From: Prevotellaceae bacterium
GTDB taxonomy: Bacteria; Bacteroidota; Bacteroidia; Bacteroidales; UBA932
Reading direction: 5' to 3'
Length of the DNA stretch: 6,737 nucleotides
Assembly: GCA_031289385.1 (NCBI GenBank)
Contig: JAITPP010000144.1
Coordinates: 1 to 6,737 of the forward strand
Made by a program: the position numbers and the translations under genes. Below are positions 6,135 through 6,737 of this stretch, piece by piece (within the stretch, counting starts at the first letter, position 1; each line of letters starts with the position of its first letter). The notes under the pieces were generated by a model. The model saw only the letters and a program-made list of their open reading frames with translations. It was not told the DNA's origin and did no database searches.

Positions 6135-6262
6135 TGAGATTCAAAATTCCATAATAGACTCATTTCTATGAGTTTTATTCGTATCAAGAATAAGTTATAA
6201 ACGCCGCGCACGCGGCGTGGAACGACTTATTAGATACGATAGGCGTGGAATCCTGAATCTCA
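6135..6262. other. Nested inverted repeats able to fold as a three-way junction
   Basis: The outer arms 6135-6150 and 6247-6262 pair at 14 of 16 positions. The two A-C mismatches on the plus strand become U-G wobbles on the minus strand, so that stem is continuous in a minus-strand RNA. Inside are two branches. One is ACTCAT-TTCT-ATGAGT at 6158-6173. The other is stacked: TCGTATC 6179-6185 with GATACGA 6233-6239, AATAAGT 6189-6195 with ACTTATT 6225-6231, and a tip ACGCCGCG-CA-CGCGGCGT at 6201-6218. About 44 pairs cover 88 of 128 bases. It could be a structured RNA gene, a leader, or a palindromic mobile element; the sequence alone does not decide. The GC-rich tip stands out from the AT-rich surroundings. 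Confidence 0.5.
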
Positions 6263-6268
6263 GATAAG

Positions 6269-6300
6269 GTTGTTCCACGCTATTTTTATGTAGATATTTG
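6269..6300 (+). promoter_or_regulatory. Possible weak promoter for the repeat-protein gene
   Basis: GTTG at 6269-6272, 20 bases, then GATATTTG at 6293-6300. Each box differs by one base from TTTG and TAnnTTTG, with the right spacing. The -33 box lies inside an inverted-repeat arm (6269-6280). Transcription from here would begin near 6305, leaving about 36 bases before the ATG at 6342 and excluding the structured region from the transcript. The prediction is tentative. Confidence 0.35.
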
Positions 6301-6341
6301 AATAAACAGAAAGTATTTATTAATTTTAAAACAATATTTAT

Positions 6342-6737
6342 ATGATTATTTTTCAACAAAATGCAAGTAAAAATGCTAAGAGGTTATTAGCATTGGGGTT
6401 GTTTGTAATTGTTTCTATGGCTTCTTACGGACAAGGACGTGATTATATTAAACAACAAATTCGTCAACAAGGCGAATGTAGAAATGTTGCCATTACAAAA
6501 ACTAATGGTGATTTGATGCTCTATGGGCGAAATGGTTGTGCAAGGTTGGGATGCCCAAATAGTCTGAATAATGCTATTACCGAATTGAACAACGATAGAG
6601 TATATATTGATGATGTCCAACTTACAGAAGAAGGACGTTGGTTAATTCTCTGGGGAAGTAATGGTATTCGCTGGAACGATATTCCGTATAGTTTAGAAAG
6701 AAAACTTCGTGAGTATAATAACAATAATGAAGTTATT
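6342..6737 (+). CDS. Exported protein with about 43-residue internal repeats, 3' end outside the window
   Basis: An open frame of 132 codons runs from the ATG at 6342 to the last base without a stop. Residues 1 to about 30 are a signal peptide: basic region KNAKR, hydrophobic core LLALGLFVIVSM, then ASYG before Gln31, so the protein is exported. Two tandem units follow, at about 49-89 and 92-132. Shared positions include the TK/TE turn, LMLYG versus LILWG, NG, P-x-SL, a helix (NNAITELNN versus ERKLREYNN) and a final V-x-I or E-V-I. The period is 42-43 residues, so more units probably lie beyond the edge. I recall Bacteroidetes secreted proteins with repeated YGxNG...IPxxLxxKLxEYN modules but know no function. 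Cys46, Cys66 and Cys71 are present in the N-terminal part only. Codon choice looks somewhat more T-ending than in the protease gene, a weak hint of different history. Confidence 0.75.
   Translation, partial: MIIFQQNASKNAKRLLALGLFVIVSMASYGQGRDYIKQQIRQQGECRNVAITKTNGDLMLYGRNGCARLGCPNSLNNAITELNNDRVYIDDVQLTEEGRWLILWGSNGIRWNDIPYSLERKLREYNNNNEVI

Noticed and set aside
6135..6341. A known riboswitch or retron RNA in front of the repeat-protein gene
   Set aside because: No known riboswitch core could be recognised and no reverse transcriptase gene lies nearby. The possible promoter at 6269-6300 would start the transcript after the structure.

Overview
This window most likely comes from a Bacteroidetes (probably Bacteroidales) chromosome. 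The evidence is AT-rich DNA, A-rich leaders without Shine-Dalgarno motifs in front of every start, TTTG-N20-TAnnTTTG type promoters, short signal peptides and lipoboxes, and gene families that I associate with this phylum. No comparison was run, so the placement is by recognition.

Layout: positions 1-263 hold no gene. They contain a clipped REP-like hairpin element, an ACTTA-rich repeat and a good promoter. A 1080-residue exported tricorn-type S41 protease follows (264-3506, +). Its stop codon runs straight into a patchwork of degenerate short repeats (3505-3785). A convergent rubrerythrin gene (3847-4422, -) has its own terminator and a near-perfect promoter. Upstream of it on the same strand is a small probable lipoprotein with a Rieske-like C-terminus whose metal-ligand pattern is degenerate (4512-4958, -). 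Fifty-six bases further on, a divergent tightly coupled pair begins: a very basic 111-residue lipoprotein (5015-5350, +) and a 149-residue single-span membrane protein (5352-5801, +). The 540-base gap at 5802-6341 is full of repeats and hairpins. It includes a compact inverted-repeat structure that can fold as a three-way junction (6135-6262). The window ends inside an exported protein built from roughly 43-residue repeats (6342 to the edge, +).

The genes do not form one obvious pathway. The protease acts in the cell envelope and rubrerythrin detoxifies peroxide in the cytoplasm, while the small lipoproteins and the membrane protein are envelope proteins of unknown role. I see no convincing multi-gene undescribed system. 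The items most worth a second look are the three-way-junction element with its competing pairings, the ligand-poor Rieske-like lipoprotein, the coupled basic-lipoprotein and membrane-protein pair, and the repeat protein cut by the window edge.
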